In this document: positions 26,418 to 37,145 of the stretch, in pieces
Layout: every line of letters starts with the position of its first letter
Position numbering within the stretch: the first letter of the stretch is position 1
Source: Halalkalibacter alkalisediminis
Lineage (GTDB): Bacteria > Bacillota > Bacilli > Bacillales > Bacillaceae_D
Length of the DNA stretch: 64,000 bases
NCBI RefSeq assembly: GCF_028610705.1
Contig: NZ_JAQQWT010000006.1
Span: 248,001-312,000, forward strand
Direction: 5' to 3'
Translations under genes and position numbers: made by a program
Notes under the pieces: generated by a model
What the model saw: only the letters and a program-made list of their open reading frames with translations
Told to the model about the DNA's origin: nothing
The model's database searches: none

Positions 26418-27362
26418 TTATGCAGTTGGCAATGCCGACATAACATTTTTAATAGATTCAACAGATTTAGCAAGGGCTGCTTTTTCATCTTCTGTTAAAT
26501 CAAGCTCAATGACCTTTTCAATTCCGTCTCCACCAAGGATGGTTGGAACACCCACATAAAGATCATTATAGCCATACTCACCTTCAAGGTAAGCAATTGT
26601 AGGAATAACACGTTTCTTATCTTTAATGATTGCTTCAACCATTTGAGTAAGTGACGCAGCTGGCGCGTAGTAAGCACTTCCGTTACCTAGAAGACCAACA
26701 ATCTCACCGCCACCTTTACGTGTGCGCTCAACAATAGCGTCTAAGCGATCTTGAGGGATAAGCTTCTCAAGTGGCACACCGCCAGCAGCTGAGTAACGAA
26801 TAAGTGGAACCATGTCGTCACCGTGTCCACCAAGAACGAAACCTGTAATATCTTCAACAGATAGGTTTAATTCTTGTGCAACGAATGTACGGAAACGTGC
26901 CGTATCAAGTACTCCGGATTGACCAATTACACGATTTTTAGGGAAGCCAGACTCTTTGTAAACCGTGTAAGTCATTGCATCTGCTGGGTTCGTTAAAACG
27001 ATAATGTAGCAATTAGGTGAGTATTTAACAACTTCCTTTGTAACAGCCTTCATAATTCCAGCATTTGTGCTCACAAGATCATCACGACTCATACCTGGTT
27101 TACGTGCAATTCCAGCAGTGATAACAACAACATCAGAATCCTTCGTATCTGCATAATCTGAAGTTCCGACAATATTCGAATCAATTCCTGCAACAGGTGT
27201 CGATTCTAGCATATCTAGTGCTTTACCTTTTGTTGGACCTTCCATTTGTGGAATATCAAGAAGAACAACGTCTCCTAGTTCTTTTTGAGCAACCATAAGA
27301 GCAGTTGTAGCTCCAGTGAAGCCACCACCAATAACAGAAATCTTTCTACGTTTAATTGCCAT
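26418..27362 (-). CDS. mdh: Malate dehydrogenase
   Basis: 314 residues, LDH-like MDH of the Bacillus type, interconverting malate and oxaloacetate with NAD in the TCA cycle. Visible: the NAD-binding [14 protein letters not shown] (about 10-23), the substrate Arg in [14 protein letters not shown] (about 82-95), the catalytic His in [13 protein letters not shown] (about 175-187) and [13 protein letters not shown]. The start at MAIKRRKIS follows GGGGAGTGA. It is the last gene of citZ-icd-mdh; the 215-base gap to icd holds a decayed repeat. Confidence 0.96.
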   Translation of the reverse strand: MAIKRRKISVIGGGFTGATTALMVAQKELGDVVLLDIPQMEGPTKGKALDMLESTPVAGIDSNIVGTSDYADTKDSDVVVITAGIARKPGMSRDDLVSTNAGIMKAVTKEVVKYSPNCYIIVLTNPADAMTYTVYKESGFPKNRVIGQSGVLDTARFRTFVAQELNLSVEDITGFVLGGHGDDMVPLIRYSAAGGVPLEKLIPQDRLDAIVERTRKGGGEIVGLLGNGSAYYAPAASLTQMVEAIIKDKKRVIPTIAYLEGEYGYNDLYVGVPTILGGDGIEKVIELDLTEDEKAALAKSVESIKNVMSALPTA

Positions 27363-27433
27363 GACACACTCACTCCCCATGATAAGAATTTTTGATATAA
27401 TTTGAATTTTACGTTCAAAAAAGTGCAATGAAT

Positions 27434-27534
27434 TGCAATGGACCCGCACGCTGTGAAGGGGGTTAGCACGTAACAGCGGCTTCGCTCATTCCTTCAAGTT
27501 AACACCAAAAGGTTGTAAATGACCTTTTGGTGTT
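27434..27534. repeat. Dispersed palindromic repeat, copy 4 (shortened) with terminator hairpin
   Basis: A reduced core (27434-27492) keeps CGCACGCTGTG and CAGCGGCTTCGCTCATT. The hairpin at 27501-27534 pairs AACACCAAAAGGT with ACCTTTTGGTGTT perfectly. It serves as the icd terminator region. Confidence 0.65.
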
Positions 27535-27582
27535 CATTCTCTTATAGGTTGTAAATGACCTTTTGGTGTTCATTCTCTTATA
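27511..27582. repeat. Exact 36-bp tandem duplication over the icd 3' end
   Basis: Units 27511-27546 and 27547-27582 are identical (begin GGTTGTAAATGACCTTTTGG). The second includes the icd stop codon and last codon, so the transcript has two copies of one terminator arm. Confidence 0.95.
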
Positions 27583-28840
27583 GGTTTTTAATTAACTCTT
27601 CAGCAAATCCAGAACAAGAAACTTCTGTAGCGCCGTCCATTAGACGTGCAAAGTCATATGTTACAACTTTGCTTGCGATTGTTTTGTCCATAGATGCCAT
27701 GATTAGATCAGCCGCTTCAAACCAACCTAAGTGACGAAGTAATAACTCACCAGAAAGTAAAACTGAAGATGGGTTTACTTTATCAAGACCAGCGTATTTA
27801 GGAGCCGTACCGTGTGTAGCTTCAAAAATAGCGTGTCCTGTGTCGTAGTTAATGTTTGCTCCTGGAGCAATACCGATTCCACCAACTTGTGCAGCAAGGG
27901 CGTCAGAAATGTAGTCACCATTCAAGTTCATTGTTGCTACAACATCAAACTCTTTAGGACGAGTTAAAATTTGTTGTAAGAAGATATCAGCAATCGAATC
28001 TTTAACGATAATCTTGCCTTCAGCTTCTGCATCAGCTTGTGCTTTATTAGCAGCATCTTTGCCTTCTGTTTCAACTAACTTATCATATTGAGCCCATGTG
28101 AAGACTTTATCTCCGAACTCACGCTCAGCTACTTCATAACCCCAGTTTTTGAAGGCTCCTTCAGTGAACTTCATAATGTTACCTTTGTGAACAAGTGTCA
28201 CACTCTTACGACCCTCGTCAATTGCATATTGAATAGCCGCACGAACTAGTCGGTCTGTTCCTTCCTGCGATACTGGCTTAATTCCGATACCAGATGTTTC
28301 AGGGAAACGGATTTTCGTAGCTCCCATTTCATTTTGTAAGAAGGCAATAAGTTTCTTAACTTCTTCAGATCCTTCTTTATACTCGATACCAGCATAAATA
28401 TCCTCAGAGTTTTCACGGAAGATAACCATATCTGTATCTTCAGGACGTTTTACAGGTGAAGGAACTCCATTAAAATAACGGACAGGACGAAGACATACGT
28501 AAAGGTCAAGCTCTTGACGAAGTGCAACGTTTAAAGAACGAATACCACCACCGATTGGCGTTGTTAAAGGTCCTTTGATTGCGATCATATATTCACGAAC
28601 AGCTTCTAATGTTTCTTCCGGCAGCCACTCACCTGTTTGGTTGAACGCTTTTTCACCAGCAAGAATTTCTTTCCACTCGATTTTCTTCTCTCCGTTATAT
28701 GCTTTTTCAACAGCAGCATCTAATACTCGTGAAGCAGCTGCCCAAATATCTGGTCCAATACCGTCACCTTCAATGTAAGGAACGATTGGATTGTTTGGTA
28801 CATCAAGTACACCATTGTTTACTTTAATTACGTCTGCCAT
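27578..28840 (-). CDS. icd: Isocitrate dehydrogenase (NADP)
   Basis: 420 residues, typical of the homodimeric NADP-dependent enzyme that oxidises isocitrate to 2-oxoglutarate. The phosphorylation-loop/substrate region [25 protein letters not shown] is near 97-122. [17 protein letters not shown] (about 145) and the metal Asp residues in [19 protein letters not shown] (about 304-322) are visible; [20 protein letters not shown] provides the cofactor site. AGGAGG precedes the ATG. It lies between citZ and mdh with a candidate promoter of its own. Confidence 0.97.
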   Translation of the reverse strand: MADVIKVNNGVLDVPNNPIVPYIEGDGIGPDIWAAASRVLDAAVEKAYNGEKKIEWKEILAGEKAFNQTGEWLPEETLEAVREYMIAIKGPLTTPIGGGIRSLNVALRQELDLYVCLRPVRYFNGVPSPVKRPEDTDMVIFRENSEDIYAGIEYKEGSEEVKKLIAFLQNEMGATKIRFPETSGIGIKPVSQEGTDRLVRAAIQYAIDEGRKSVTLVHKGNIMKFTEGAFKNWGYEVAEREFGDKVFTWAQYDKLVETEGKDAANKAQADAEAEGKIIVKDSIADIFLQQILTRPKEFDVVATMNLNGDYISDALAAQVGGIGIAPGANINYDTGHAIFEATHGTAPKYAGLDKVNPSSVLLSGELLLRHLGWFEAADLIMASMDKTIASKVVTYDFARLMDGATEVSCSGFAEELIKNL

Positions 28841-28886
28841 GTTCTTAACCTCCTGAAATAATTAAAAATATAAGACTACCTAGTCT

Positions 28887-28916
28887 AATGTAGCCAAAAT
28901 TCAACGCACTTGTCAA
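28887..28916 (-). promoter_or_regulatory. Candidate promoter of icd with a dyad
   Basis: TTGACA (28911-28916) and TACATT (28887-28892) with an 18-base spacer. A perfect-looking dyad AGACTAGGTAGTCT (28874-28887) overlaps the expected start point and could be an operator. GGGAGGATGACCTCCC at 28926-28941 forms a hairpin without a T run. Confidence 0.45.
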
Positions 28917-28952
28917 TCTATGTACAGGGAGGTCATCCTCCCAGGCACGCTC

Positions 28953-30068
28953 TTATCGTTGTTCAATTGGAATATAAGTTTGTTTACCAGGTCCAACATA
29001 TTCAGCACGTGGACGGATAAGACGATTATTACTATATTGCTCAAGGATATGAGCTAACCAGCCTGATGCACGACTTACTGCAAAAATCGGTGTAAAAAGG
29101 TCATGTTTAATACCAAGGCTGTGGTAAACACTTGCAGAGTAAAAATCTACATTTGGTAGTAAACCCTTTTCTCCAGTAACCATTTCATTAATTTTGGTAG
29201 ACATCTCGTACCACTTTGTCTCACCAGTAATTTCTGTTAAACGCTTAGACATTTCTTTTAAATGCTTCGCACGTGGGTCTCCATCTTTATAGACACGATG
29301 TCCAAAGCCCATGATTTTTTCTTTATTATCTAATGCTTTACGAATGTATGGTTCAACGTTTTCAACGTCTTCAATTTCCATAAGCATTTTCATAACCGCT
29401 TCGTTTGCACCACCATGAAGTGGGCCTTTTAAAGCGCCAATCGCAGCTGTAATACCCGAGTATACATCTGATAATGTCGCAACACAGACACGAGCTGTAA
29501 ACGTAGAAGCATTTAACTCATGGTCAGCATGCAATACAAGTGCTTTATTAAAGGCATTGACAGCAATTTCGTCTGGCTCATTGCCCGTTAACATGTACAA
29601 GAAGTTTGCAGCAAATCCTAAATCACTACGCGGGCCAACTGGCTCTAAACCATCACGAATGCGTGAAAACGCTGTCACGATCGTTGGGATTTGTGCTTGA
29701 ATTTTAACCGCCTTAAGTCGGTTTGCTTCCTCTTCCATTACATCTGCTTGTTCATCAAATAATGCCAAACTTGAAATCGCTGACCGAAGAGCCGCCATTG
29801 GATGAACTTTGTCGATTGGATAAGCTTTCATTTGGTCAATAATTTCTTTTGGAACTTCAGCATGATCTGCTAGCTCTTGAGTAAATTGACTCAGCTCCGT
29901 TGAATTTGGTAATCGTCCATTCCATAAGAGATAAATAACCTCTTCAAAACTCGCATTATCCGCTAAATCATCAATATCATATCCTTGATAAGTAAGGACA
30001 CTTTCAATAATGGAACTAACGCTTGACGTCGTTGCTACAATACCTTCTAGACCACGAGTTGTACTCAC
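28953..30068 (-). CDS. citZ: Citrate synthase
   Basis: 371 residues, the Gram-positive type, condensing acetyl-CoA with oxaloacetate. Active-site blocks: LHADHELNASTFTARV (His about 187), GPLHGGANEAVMKML (His about 222), GFGHRVYKDGDPRA (His/Arg about 262) and the Asp in VDFYSASVYHSLGI (about 313). The start is GTG after AGGAGAGG. A well-formed promoter overlapped by a cre-like site lies upstream. Confidence 0.96.
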   Translation of the reverse strand: MSTTRGLEGIVATTSSVSSIIESVLTYQGYDIDDLADNASFEEVIYLLWNGRLPNSTELSQFTQELADHAEVPKEIIDQMKAYPIDKVHPMAALRSAISSLALFDEQADVMEEEANRLKAVKIQAQIPTIVTAFSRIRDGLEPVGPRSDLGFAANFLYMLTGNEPDEIAVNAFNKALVLHADHELNASTFTARVCVATLSDVYSGITAAIGALKGPLHGGANEAVMKMLMEIEDVENVEPYIRKALDNKEKIMGFGHRVYKDGDPRAKHLKEMSKRLTEITGETKWYEMSTKINEMVTGEKGLLPNVDFYSASVYHSLGIKHDLFTPIFAVSRASGWLAHILEQYSNNRLIRPRAEYVGPGKQTYIPIEQR

Positions 30069-30179
30069 GTTAACCTCTCCTTTTCTTTAAAACTTAGTTT
30101 CCCCAAAATAGTAAATGCTTACATTCCACTTTTTAGAGAATGCAGGCTGTTTCTATGTATAAGGATGTTCACAACTTCT

Positions 30180-30208
30180 ATTATAACGATTTATTAAGCT
30201 TTTGTGAA
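30180..30208 (-). promoter_or_regulatory. Sigma-A promoter of citZ
   Basis: TTCACA (30203-30208) and a perfect TATAAT (30180-30185) with a 17-base spacer. The leader to the GTG start is about 105 bases. Confidence 0.75.
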
Positions 30209-30216
30209 CGTTTTCT
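30202..30216. promoter_or_regulatory. cre-like CcpA site over the citZ -35 box
   Basis: TTGTGAACGTTTTCT fits WTGNNARCGNWWWCA at 14 of 15 positions. It covers the -35 hexamer, so CcpA bound here would block RNA polymerase. citZ is a known CcpA target in B. subtilis. Confidence 0.55.
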
Positions 30217-30287
30217 CTAAAAGTTGTTTTTAAATTCTAAAATTTCTCTTTTACTTTTTGCTAAAAAACCTATTCCCTACAATACTT

Positions 30288-30758
30288 TTAGCTCCCTAAA
30301 TTAGAAAAAAAACTTACAACTTTCATAGCAAAATAAGCAATTCCAGCTCCGATTAATGGACCTACGGCAACTCCTTTAAAAACAGCAACAGCTAAAATAG
30401 TTCCAAAAACTAAAGCTGTTGTAATGTGTGGGTCGTTCTTCAATAAACTAATTCCGTTCGCCGCAATTAATGCTACTAAAATCCCAGACGCAAGAGCAAC
30501 CCAGGCATAAGAGGATCTAACGGCTTCCCCTAATTGTTTAAAACCAATTTCACCTGTCACTATAGGAGTTAAGACTGCGATCGTAATAACTGTTACACCA
30601 ATATTAATTCCTTTTTGTTGAAAGAGAGGAAATAACTTATCACCGAGTCCGACCCATTTAACGATCAGTAAAAAGGCAACTGCTACTATTAAAGATTGAT
30701 TTTTCGCAACGATAGCGACAGCTAATAAAATTAACATAAAAATGGATGCTTGTGACAA
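30288..30758 (-). CDS. ytwI: DUF441 membrane protein YtwI
   Basis: 156 residues, UPF0756/DUF441 family, with about four to five hydrophobic helices (about 5-35, 50-68, 82-102, 110-130, 133-150). Conserved GINIGVTVITIAVLTPIVTGEIG is present. Function is unknown. The start is TTG, after AGGGA. It lies between fxsA and citZ, as in B. subtilis. Confidence 0.8.
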   Translation of the reverse strand: MSQASIFMLILLAVAIVAKNQSLIVAVAFLLIVKWVGLGDKLFPLFQQKGINIGVTVITIAVLTPIVTGEIGFKQLGEAVRSSYAWVALASGILVALIAANGISLLKNDPHITTALVFGTILAVAVFKGVAVGPLIGAGIAYFAMKVVSFFSNLGS

Positions 30759-30801
30759 CAGTCTTCCCTCTTTCTTTTTTACAGGTTACCTTTTCAACAG
30801 A

Positions 30802-31197
30802 TTATCTTCGATTCAAAATGATAAAGTTCCCATTTTTAATCATATTATTGAAGATTTTTAAGAGCAGAGCTTTTGCATACGTTCTTGTTTGCGGAACCAA
30901 TAAGAAAAAGCCGATCGCATCAGTGATAAAACCTGGAGTTAATAAAACTACACCACCAATTAGTATACATATGCCATCAAGTAATACGCCGCTAGGCAAT
31001 TGACCTTGCTGTGTTTGAAGTTGAGCTAATCGTACAGCTTGAAGTCCTTCTTTTTTAGCAAGCCAGGCCCCTAATACACCTGTAGCAATGATAAGGAATA
31101 TCGTTTGCCAAACTCCGATTACATTTCCAGCTAATATGAGGACGGCAATTTCTAACGCAGGTACAACGATAATCAGTAATAGTAATATTCGAAACAT
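30802..31197 (-). CDS. fxsA: FxsA-family membrane protein
   Basis: 131 residues, three or four hydrophobic segments (about 3-25, 28-45, 70-95). The FxsA signature ATGVLGAWLAKKEGLQAVR and GGVVLLTPGFITDAIGF (about 76-92) is clear. In E. coli FxsA limits F-exclusion of phage T7; its normal role is unknown. The start at MFRILLLL follows AAGGAG. It lies downstream of the pyk terminator. Confidence 0.85.
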   Translation of the reverse strand: MFRILLLLIIVVPALEIAVLILAGNVIGVWQTIFLIIATGVLGAWLAKKEGLQAVRLAQLQTQQGQLPSGVLLDGICILIGGVVLLTPGFITDAIGFFLLVPQTRTYAKALLLKIFNNMIKNGNFIILNRR

Positions 31198-31267
31198 AGC
31201 ATGCTCCTTTTTTGAGTTCTGAATAAGAGAACAAAATGGTACGAATTTCAGTTTTGATATAAAAATA

Positions 31268-31288
31268 GGAGAAGGGATTCCCTTCTCC
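31268..31288 (-). terminator. Terminator of pyk
   Basis: A nearly perfect palindrome (GGAGAAGG, GAAT-type centre, CCTTCTCC) followed by TATTTTTAT on the minus strand. Confidence 0.75.
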
Positions 31289-31299
31289 ATAGTTATTAA

Positions 31300-33054
31300 T
31301 TATAGTACACTAGCGTGTCCTCTGTAAATATCCCCACGCGCACTATCGACCGTAATTTCTTCACCATCTTTAAATAGATCAAGCGCCCCTTGCACACCAA
31401 CAATAACAGGCGTACTTAAGTTAATGCCAACTACTGCTGCATGTGAAGTTAATCCACCTTCTTCTGTGATAACCGCTGCAGCTTTTTCAAAAGCAGGAAT
31501 CATATCTTTGTCTGTGCTATACGTAACTAAGATAGAGCCTTCTGTTGTCTTTTCAAGTGCTTCTGCCGCATCGCGCGCCACAACCACTCGTCCTGCTGCA
31601 GACCTGCGGCCAATTCCTTGACCTTTCGCAACAACCTCGCCAATGACATGGACCTTCATAATATTCGTTGTTCCTGTTTCTCCTACTGGAACTCCAGCAG
31701 TAATGACCACTAGATCTCCTTGCTTAATTGAATTAGATTCTAAAGCAGTTGAAATCGTCGATTCGAACATTTCATCAGTGGATGTAGCTTCTCTTCCTTG
31801 TATAGGAGTTACACCCCAAACAAGACTTAGCTTGCGAATCACCTTTGCATTACTTGTAACGGCAATGATTGGTGACTTAGGACGATATTTAGAAACCACA
31901 CGAGCCGTATGACCACTCTCAGTCGCTGATAAAATAACAGCTGCATTTAAGTTAAAGGCTGTATGAGCAACCGATTGACCAATTGCACTAGTAATTGTAG
32001 TTGTCTCTTCTTTCGTTTTCTTACGAAGCATATTGCTGTAATTAAGAGCTTGCTCTGTACGAGTTGCAATATTGTGCATCGTTTGAACAGATTCAACCGG
32101 ATAGTCCCCAGCAGCTGTTTCACCAGAAAGCATGATTGCATCCGTGCCATCAAAAATCGCATTCGCAACATCACTTGCTTCCGCTCTTGTAGGTCTTGGG
32201 TTACGTTGCATGGAATCAAGCATCTGAGTTGCCGTAATAACCGGCTTTGCAGCAAAGTTACATTTTTTAATAAGTTGCTTTTGTACTAAAGGTACTTCTT
32301 CAGCTGGAATTTCCACTCCTAAATCTCCACGTGCAACCATTAAGCCGTCCGAAACATCTAAGATTTCGTCAATGTTATCAACGCCTTCTTGATTTTCAAT
32401 CTTTGGAATGATATGAATTTCACTTCCATTATTGTTATCGAGAAGTTCACGAATTTCTAAAACATCTGTTGCTCTTCTTACGAATGACGCAGCAATGAAG
32501 TCAACACCTTGCTCAATACCAAATTTAATATCTGCAGCATCTTTATCCGTTAAAGCAGGTAAGTTTACACTTACATTCGGTACATTTACACCTTTTTTAT
32601 TTTTTAACGTCCCACTGTTTAAGACCTTTGTTACTAGTTCACCTTCAAGCACTTCAGTTACTTCAAGACCAATTAATCCATCATCAAGAAGAATGCTAGA
32701 ACCTGGTGATACATCATTAATCAGGCCAGGGTAACTAACTGAGATTTTCTTATTATTCCCGACTACTTCAGTCATTGAAATAATTAGTTCATCGCCTGCT
32801 TTTAATTCAGCTACTCCACCTTCTAATGTTTGTGTACGAATTTCTGGACCTTTCGTATCTAAAAGAATGGCAACCGTATTCCCTGTTTTTTCCGCAGCTT
32901 CACGAATGTTTTTAATACGAGCACCGTGCTCCTCAAAATCTCCGTGTGAAAAATTCAAACGAGCTACATTCATTCCGGCTTCAATTAACGCTACTAACTT
33001 GTCCACTGACTCACTTGCTGGACCAATCGTACAGACTATTTTTGTTTTACGCAT
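31300..33054 (-). CDS. pyk: Pyruvate kinase with C-terminal PEP-utiliser domain
   Basis: 584 residues. The TIM-barrel/B domain has [11 protein letters not shown] at the start, [13 protein letters not shown], the catalytic [19 protein letters not shown] (about 244) and [22 protein letters not shown]. The regulatory C domain is followed by an extra PEP-utilising mobile-domain-like segment (about 475-584, with [17 protein letters not shown]), which Bacillus enzymes carry. It makes pyruvate and ATP from PEP. AGGAGG precedes the ATG; pfkA lies upstream with a repeat between. Confidence 0.97.
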   Translation of the reverse strand: MRKTKIVCTIGPASESVDKLVALIEAGMNVARLNFSHGDFEEHGARIKNIREAAEKTGNTVAILLDTKGPEIRTQTLEGGVAELKAGDELIISMTEVVGNNKKISVSYPGLINDVSPGSSILLDDGLIGLEVTEVLEGELVTKVLNSGTLKNKKGVNVPNVSVNLPALTDKDAADIKFGIEQGVDFIAASFVRRATDVLEIRELLDNNNGSEIHIIPKIENQEGVDNIDEILDVSDGLMVARGDLGVEIPAEEVPLVQKQLIKKCNFAAKPVITATQMLDSMQRNPRPTRAEASDVANAIFDGTDAIMLSGETAAGDYPVESVQTMHNIATRTEQALNYSNMLRKKTKEETTTITSAIGQSVAHTAFNLNAAVILSATESGHTARVVSKYRPKSPIIAVTSNAKVIRKLSLVWGVTPIQGREATSTDEMFESTISTALESNSIKQGDLVVITAGVPVGETGTTNIMKVHVIGEVVAKGQGIGRRSAAGRVVVARDAAEALEKTTEGSILVTYSTDKDMIPAFEKAAAVITEEGGLTSHAAVVGINLSTPVIVGVQGALDLFKDGEEITVDSARGDIYRGHASVL

Positions 33055-33163
33055 ATTTGCCTCCTGATTTAATTTAATTAAAAATAATGGCTAATTTAGA
33101 TTATAGAGAAAGGTTTCAGCCTTTTTCGATTCTTGAAGGTGTTTCTGTGGTCATACGATTTTA

Positions 33164-33302
33164 TAGAAAAAGGGGCATTCGACCTTTTTCCGCTTTCAAG
33201 AGCGTACCTGTTTGGTTGGTGCATTGGCTACACTAAAGAAAGGCTTAAAACATGGCAGCGGCTTCGATTTCAGAGAAAAAGGTTAAGTTCGACCTTTCTC
33301 TA
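33164..33302. repeat. Dispersed palindromic repeat, copy 5 (core partly deleted)
   Basis: The core (33221-33271) retains GCATTGGCTACACT and AGGCTTAAAACATGGCAGCG but lost the central palindrome. The right hairpin at 33273-33302 pairs AGAGAAAAAGGT with ACCTTTCTCT after pfkA. A left hairpin relic lies at 33164-33190 (TAGAAAAAGG / CCTTTTTC). Confidence 0.65.
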
Positions 33303-33308
33303 AAATCT

Positions 33309-34319
<1,011 letters not shown>

Positions 34320-34432
34320 TTAATATAGCTTGTGTATTTTCCTCTTATTCATGAAGATTTTTCTGAGAGTTTCACATCCATTTTTTAAAATACCACTTTA
34401 CTGAGATGAATACAATCCAGTAACTACCAACA

Positions 34433-34461
34433 CAAAAAGAGCTTCCGAAAAAACCGGAAGC
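34433..34461 (-). terminator. Terminator of accD-accA
   Basis: Transcript stem GCTTCCG / CGGAAGC with a seven-base T-rich loop, then TCTTTTTG, just after the accA stop. Confidence 0.8.
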
Positions 34462-34463
34462 AT

Positions 34464-35447
34464 TTAGCCTTTATTAATAGGCATGACATCGTTTACATAC
34501 GTAAATTGTCCAATATTTTTATATTTTTGATAGCGTTGCTCAATTAGCTCATCCTCTGTTAATTCAGAAAGAGCGACCATTGATTGTTGTAGTACTGCGT
34601 CAATTGATCTTGCTTGTTGTGCAACATCACGATGTGCGCCACCTTTCACCTCATGAATGATCTCATCTATGATTCCCAGCTCTTTTAAATCTGGAGCTGT
34701 AATTTTCATTGACTCCGCTGCTTTTTGAGCAAGGGATGCATCTTTCCATAGTAGGGCTGCAGCACCCTCAGGAGAAATGACCGAATACGTTGAATTTTCT
34801 AGCATATGAATATGGTTCCCCACACCTAGCGCTAATGCTCCACCGCTACCGCCTTCACCAATAACAATGCAGACAACAGGTACGGTAAGGCCAGCCATTT
34901 CTAGTAAATTTTTCGCAATCGCTTCACTCTGTCCACGTTCTTCTGCCGCTTTCCCAGGGTAAGCTCCTTTTGTATCTATGAAACAAATAATGGGACGATC
35001 AAATTTCTCTGCTTGCTTCATTAGACGAAGAGCTTTTCGATAACCTTCTGGATGTGGCATCCCAAAATTCCGTCGGATGTTTTCTTTTGTATCTTTTCCG
35101 CGTTGGTGACCTATAACAGTTATGGCTCTACCTTTATATTTGGCGATTCCTCCAACAATCGCTGCGTCATCTCCGTAATATCGGTCGCCATGCATTTCTA
35201 GAAAATCCGTAAATAAATGTTCAATATAATCAAGAGTAGTAGGGCGCTCATTATGCCTAGCTATTTGAACACGCTCCCATGGCTGTAGATTGCCATAGAT
35301 ATCTCTTTCTAGTTGCTGTAAGCGATTTTCAAGTTTGGAAATTTCATCTGTCAGATCCATTTCTTTTTCTTCTGTAAATGTTCGAAGCTCAGAAATTTTA
35401 TTTTTTAATTCTAAAATTGGCTTTTCAAATCCTAATTCACTTGCCAT
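34464..35447 (-). CDS. accA: Acetyl-CoA carboxylase carboxyltransferase, alpha subunit
   Basis: 327 residues. With AccD it moves carboxyl from carboxybiotin to acetyl-CoA, giving malonyl-CoA. An N-terminal coiled coil (about 10-50) precedes the crotonase-fold domain with [22 protein letters not shown], the oxyanion region [15 protein letters not shown] (about 196-210) and [15 protein letters not shown]. It starts 15 bases after accD; the ribosome-binding site is GGGAGGTG. It is likely in one operon with accD. Confidence 0.96.
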   Translation of the reverse strand: MASELGFEKPILELKNKISELRTFTEEKEMDLTDEISKLENRLQQLERDIYGNLQPWERVQIARHNERPTTLDYIEHLFTDFLEMHGDRYYGDDAAIVGGIAKYKGRAITVIGHQRGKDTKENIRRNFGMPHPEGYRKALRLMKQAEKFDRPIICFIDTKGAYPGKAAEERGQSEAIAKNLLEMAGLTVPVVCIVIGEGGSGGALALGVGNHIHMLENSTYSVISPEGAAALLWKDASLAQKAAESMKITAPDLKELGIIDEIIHEVKGGAHRDVAQQARSIDAVLQQSMVALSELTEDELIEQRYQKYKNIGQFTYVNDVMPINKG

Positions 35448-35462
35448 CTTTCTACACCTCCC

Positions 35463-36308
35463 TTATAAAGCATGGATGTCTAATATCTTTGTTAATGTTT
35501 CCTTCATTTCTAAACGCGGGAGAACCCGATCAAGCTGTCCATGCTTTAAAAGAAATTCAGCCGTTTGAAAGTCTTCAGGTAAGTCTTGACGAATGGTTTG
35601 TTCAATAATTCTTCGTCCTGCAAATCCAATCAATGCCTTTGGTTCGGCAAAGTTATAATCTCCTAGAGAAGCAAAACTAGCAGATACTCCACCAGTGGTT
35701 GGGTGCGTCATAATCGAAATGAATAATCCACCTTGTCGACTTAATTTTTGCAAAGCTGCACTCGTTTTCGCCATCTGCATTAAACTTAATACCCCTTCTT
35801 GCATTCTCGCTCCACCAGAGGCTGAGAATAAAATGAATGGGACGTTTAATTCAATAGCTTGTTCGACGGCTCTAGTGATTTTCTCCCCGACAACAGAACC
35901 CATACTCCCCATTCTAAAACGAGAGTCCATAACGGCCATTACGACTCCATATCCATTGATCGTGCCCTTTCCCGTTACAATGGCTTCGTTTAAGTTTGTT
36001 TTTTTACGATCTGCTTCTAACTTATCTTCATATGTCGGAAAGTCAAGCGGATTCTGACTAATCATATCTTTATCATATTCTGTGAACGAACCCACATCAA
36101 GTAAGCTATCGAATCGTTCTGGTGCTGTCATTCGAAAATGGTGTCCACATGAGTCACAAACATTTAAATTCTTTTGAAGCTCTTTCGTGTACATAATCGT
36201 CCGACATGACGGACATTTTGTCATTAAGCCTTCTGGGACTTCTTGCTTTGCCCGTTCTGAAGGAATTGTTGCGTATCTTTTCTTCTTCTTTAGGAAATCC
36301 TTAAGCAC
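35463..36308 (-). CDS. accD: Acetyl-CoA carboxylase carboxyltransferase, beta subunit
   Basis: 281 residues. The N-terminal zinc ribbon has [10 protein letters not shown] and [10 protein letters not shown] (Cys near 32, 35, 51, 54). The catalytic domain shows [25 protein letters not shown]-type oxyanion text (split here as [11 protein letters not shown]) and [12 protein letters not shown]. The start is GTG with GAGGTGG at slightly short spacing. It is followed by accA in the same operon. Confidence 0.96.
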   Translation of the reverse strand: MLKDFLKKKKRYATIPSERAKQEVPEGLMTKCPSCRTIMYTKELQKNLNVCDSCGHHFRMTAPERFDSLLDVGSFTEYDKDMISQNPLDFPTYEDKLEADRKKTNLNEAIVTGKGTINGYGVVMAVMDSRFRMGSMGSVVGEKITRAVEQAIELNVPFILFSASGGARMQEGVLSLMQMAKTSAALQKLSRQGGLFISIMTHPTTGGVSASFASLGDYNFAEPKALIGFAGRRIIEQTIRQDLPEDFQTAEFLLKHGQLDRVLPRLEMKETLTKILDIHAL

Positions 36309-36409
36309 TTTCCCACCTCATTCGCTTAAGCTGTAATAGTTCATCTTATGGCAATAGTTTTAAAAATAGTACAGGCTATCATGAACGGCAACTTATTAAA
36401 ATGGCTTCA

Positions 36410-37075
36410 CTAAAAACGACTATTTTCTAAATGACGTCTCATAGCTAGCGTCGCTTGATCACGATCTCGATTTTTTAGAGCCTGATAAATTTCTTCATGT
36501 TCCTTTAAAGAGGCTGACATACGCCCTTCTCTTTGCAGAGAACGTTCGATTGCAACTTTGTTATATTCAACAAGGGAAATCCATAAATTTAGGAGCAACC
36601 GATTCCCACACGCTTTTACAATCGTTTTATGAAATAAATAATCCTCTTCAACCGGCAAATCACCATGAGACCATTCTTCTTTTGCACGATTCAAAAGCTG
36701 ATCAAGCTTCATAATGGATTCATCAGAGATTCGATCACAAGCTAATTTTAAAGCTTCAAGCTCTACTATTCGTCTTGTTTCCGTCAAATCCTTCCTGTCA
36801 TTTTCATCTTTCAGCAAAAATGATAAAAGAATTTCAACTAGACGATAACTGCCAAATGGCTTCATATACGTACCTTCTCCACGACGCGTTTCAATTAAAT
36901 CAAGCAATTCTAATGCCCGTAGAGCTTCTCGGACAGAAGAGCGACCTACGTCTAGACGGTCGCTCAATTCTCTCTCTGAAGGTAGTTTATCACCACTTCT
37001 TAACTGATCTTCATTTATAATATTGTTAATTTGTTTAATAACTTCTATATACACTTTCGGTTGTTCTGAGGACAT
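36410..37075 (-). CDS. FadR-subfamily GntR transcriptional regulator
   Basis: 221 residues. The N-terminal winged helix has LRSGDKLPSERELSDRLDVG and SSVREALRALELLDLIETR (about 26-65). The FCD-type effector domain follows, with metal-binding candidates such as Asp/His in DYLFHKTIVKACGN (about 144-157) and MRRHLENS near the end. It lies between the malic enzyme and accDA, so it may control malate/lactate use or fatty-acid synthesis; the ligand cannot be read. B. subtilis lacks it here. GAGGGTGAG precedes the ATG. Confidence 0.85.
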   Translation of the reverse strand: MSSEQPKVYIEVIKQINNIINEDQLRSGDKLPSERELSDRLDVGRSSVREALRALELLDLIETRRGEGTYMKPFGSYRLVEILLSFLLKDENDRKDLTETRRIVELEALKLACDRISDESIMKLDQLLNRAKEEWSHGDLPVEEDYLFHKTIVKACGNRLLLNLWISLVEYNKVAIERSLQREGRMSASLKEHEEIYQALKNRDRDQATLAMRRHLENSRF

Positions 37076-37145
37076 TTCTCACCCTCACTTCAGTTATAAG
37101 TTCAAGGTCGTTTTATTAGAAAACATCGCTCTCTATTGCTCCCTC

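Noticed and set aside
31947-32289. Two frames of about 100 residues inside pyk
   Set aside because: They overlap the conserved pyruvate kinase frame and have shadow-like Cys/Arg/Leu composition without ribosome-binding sites.
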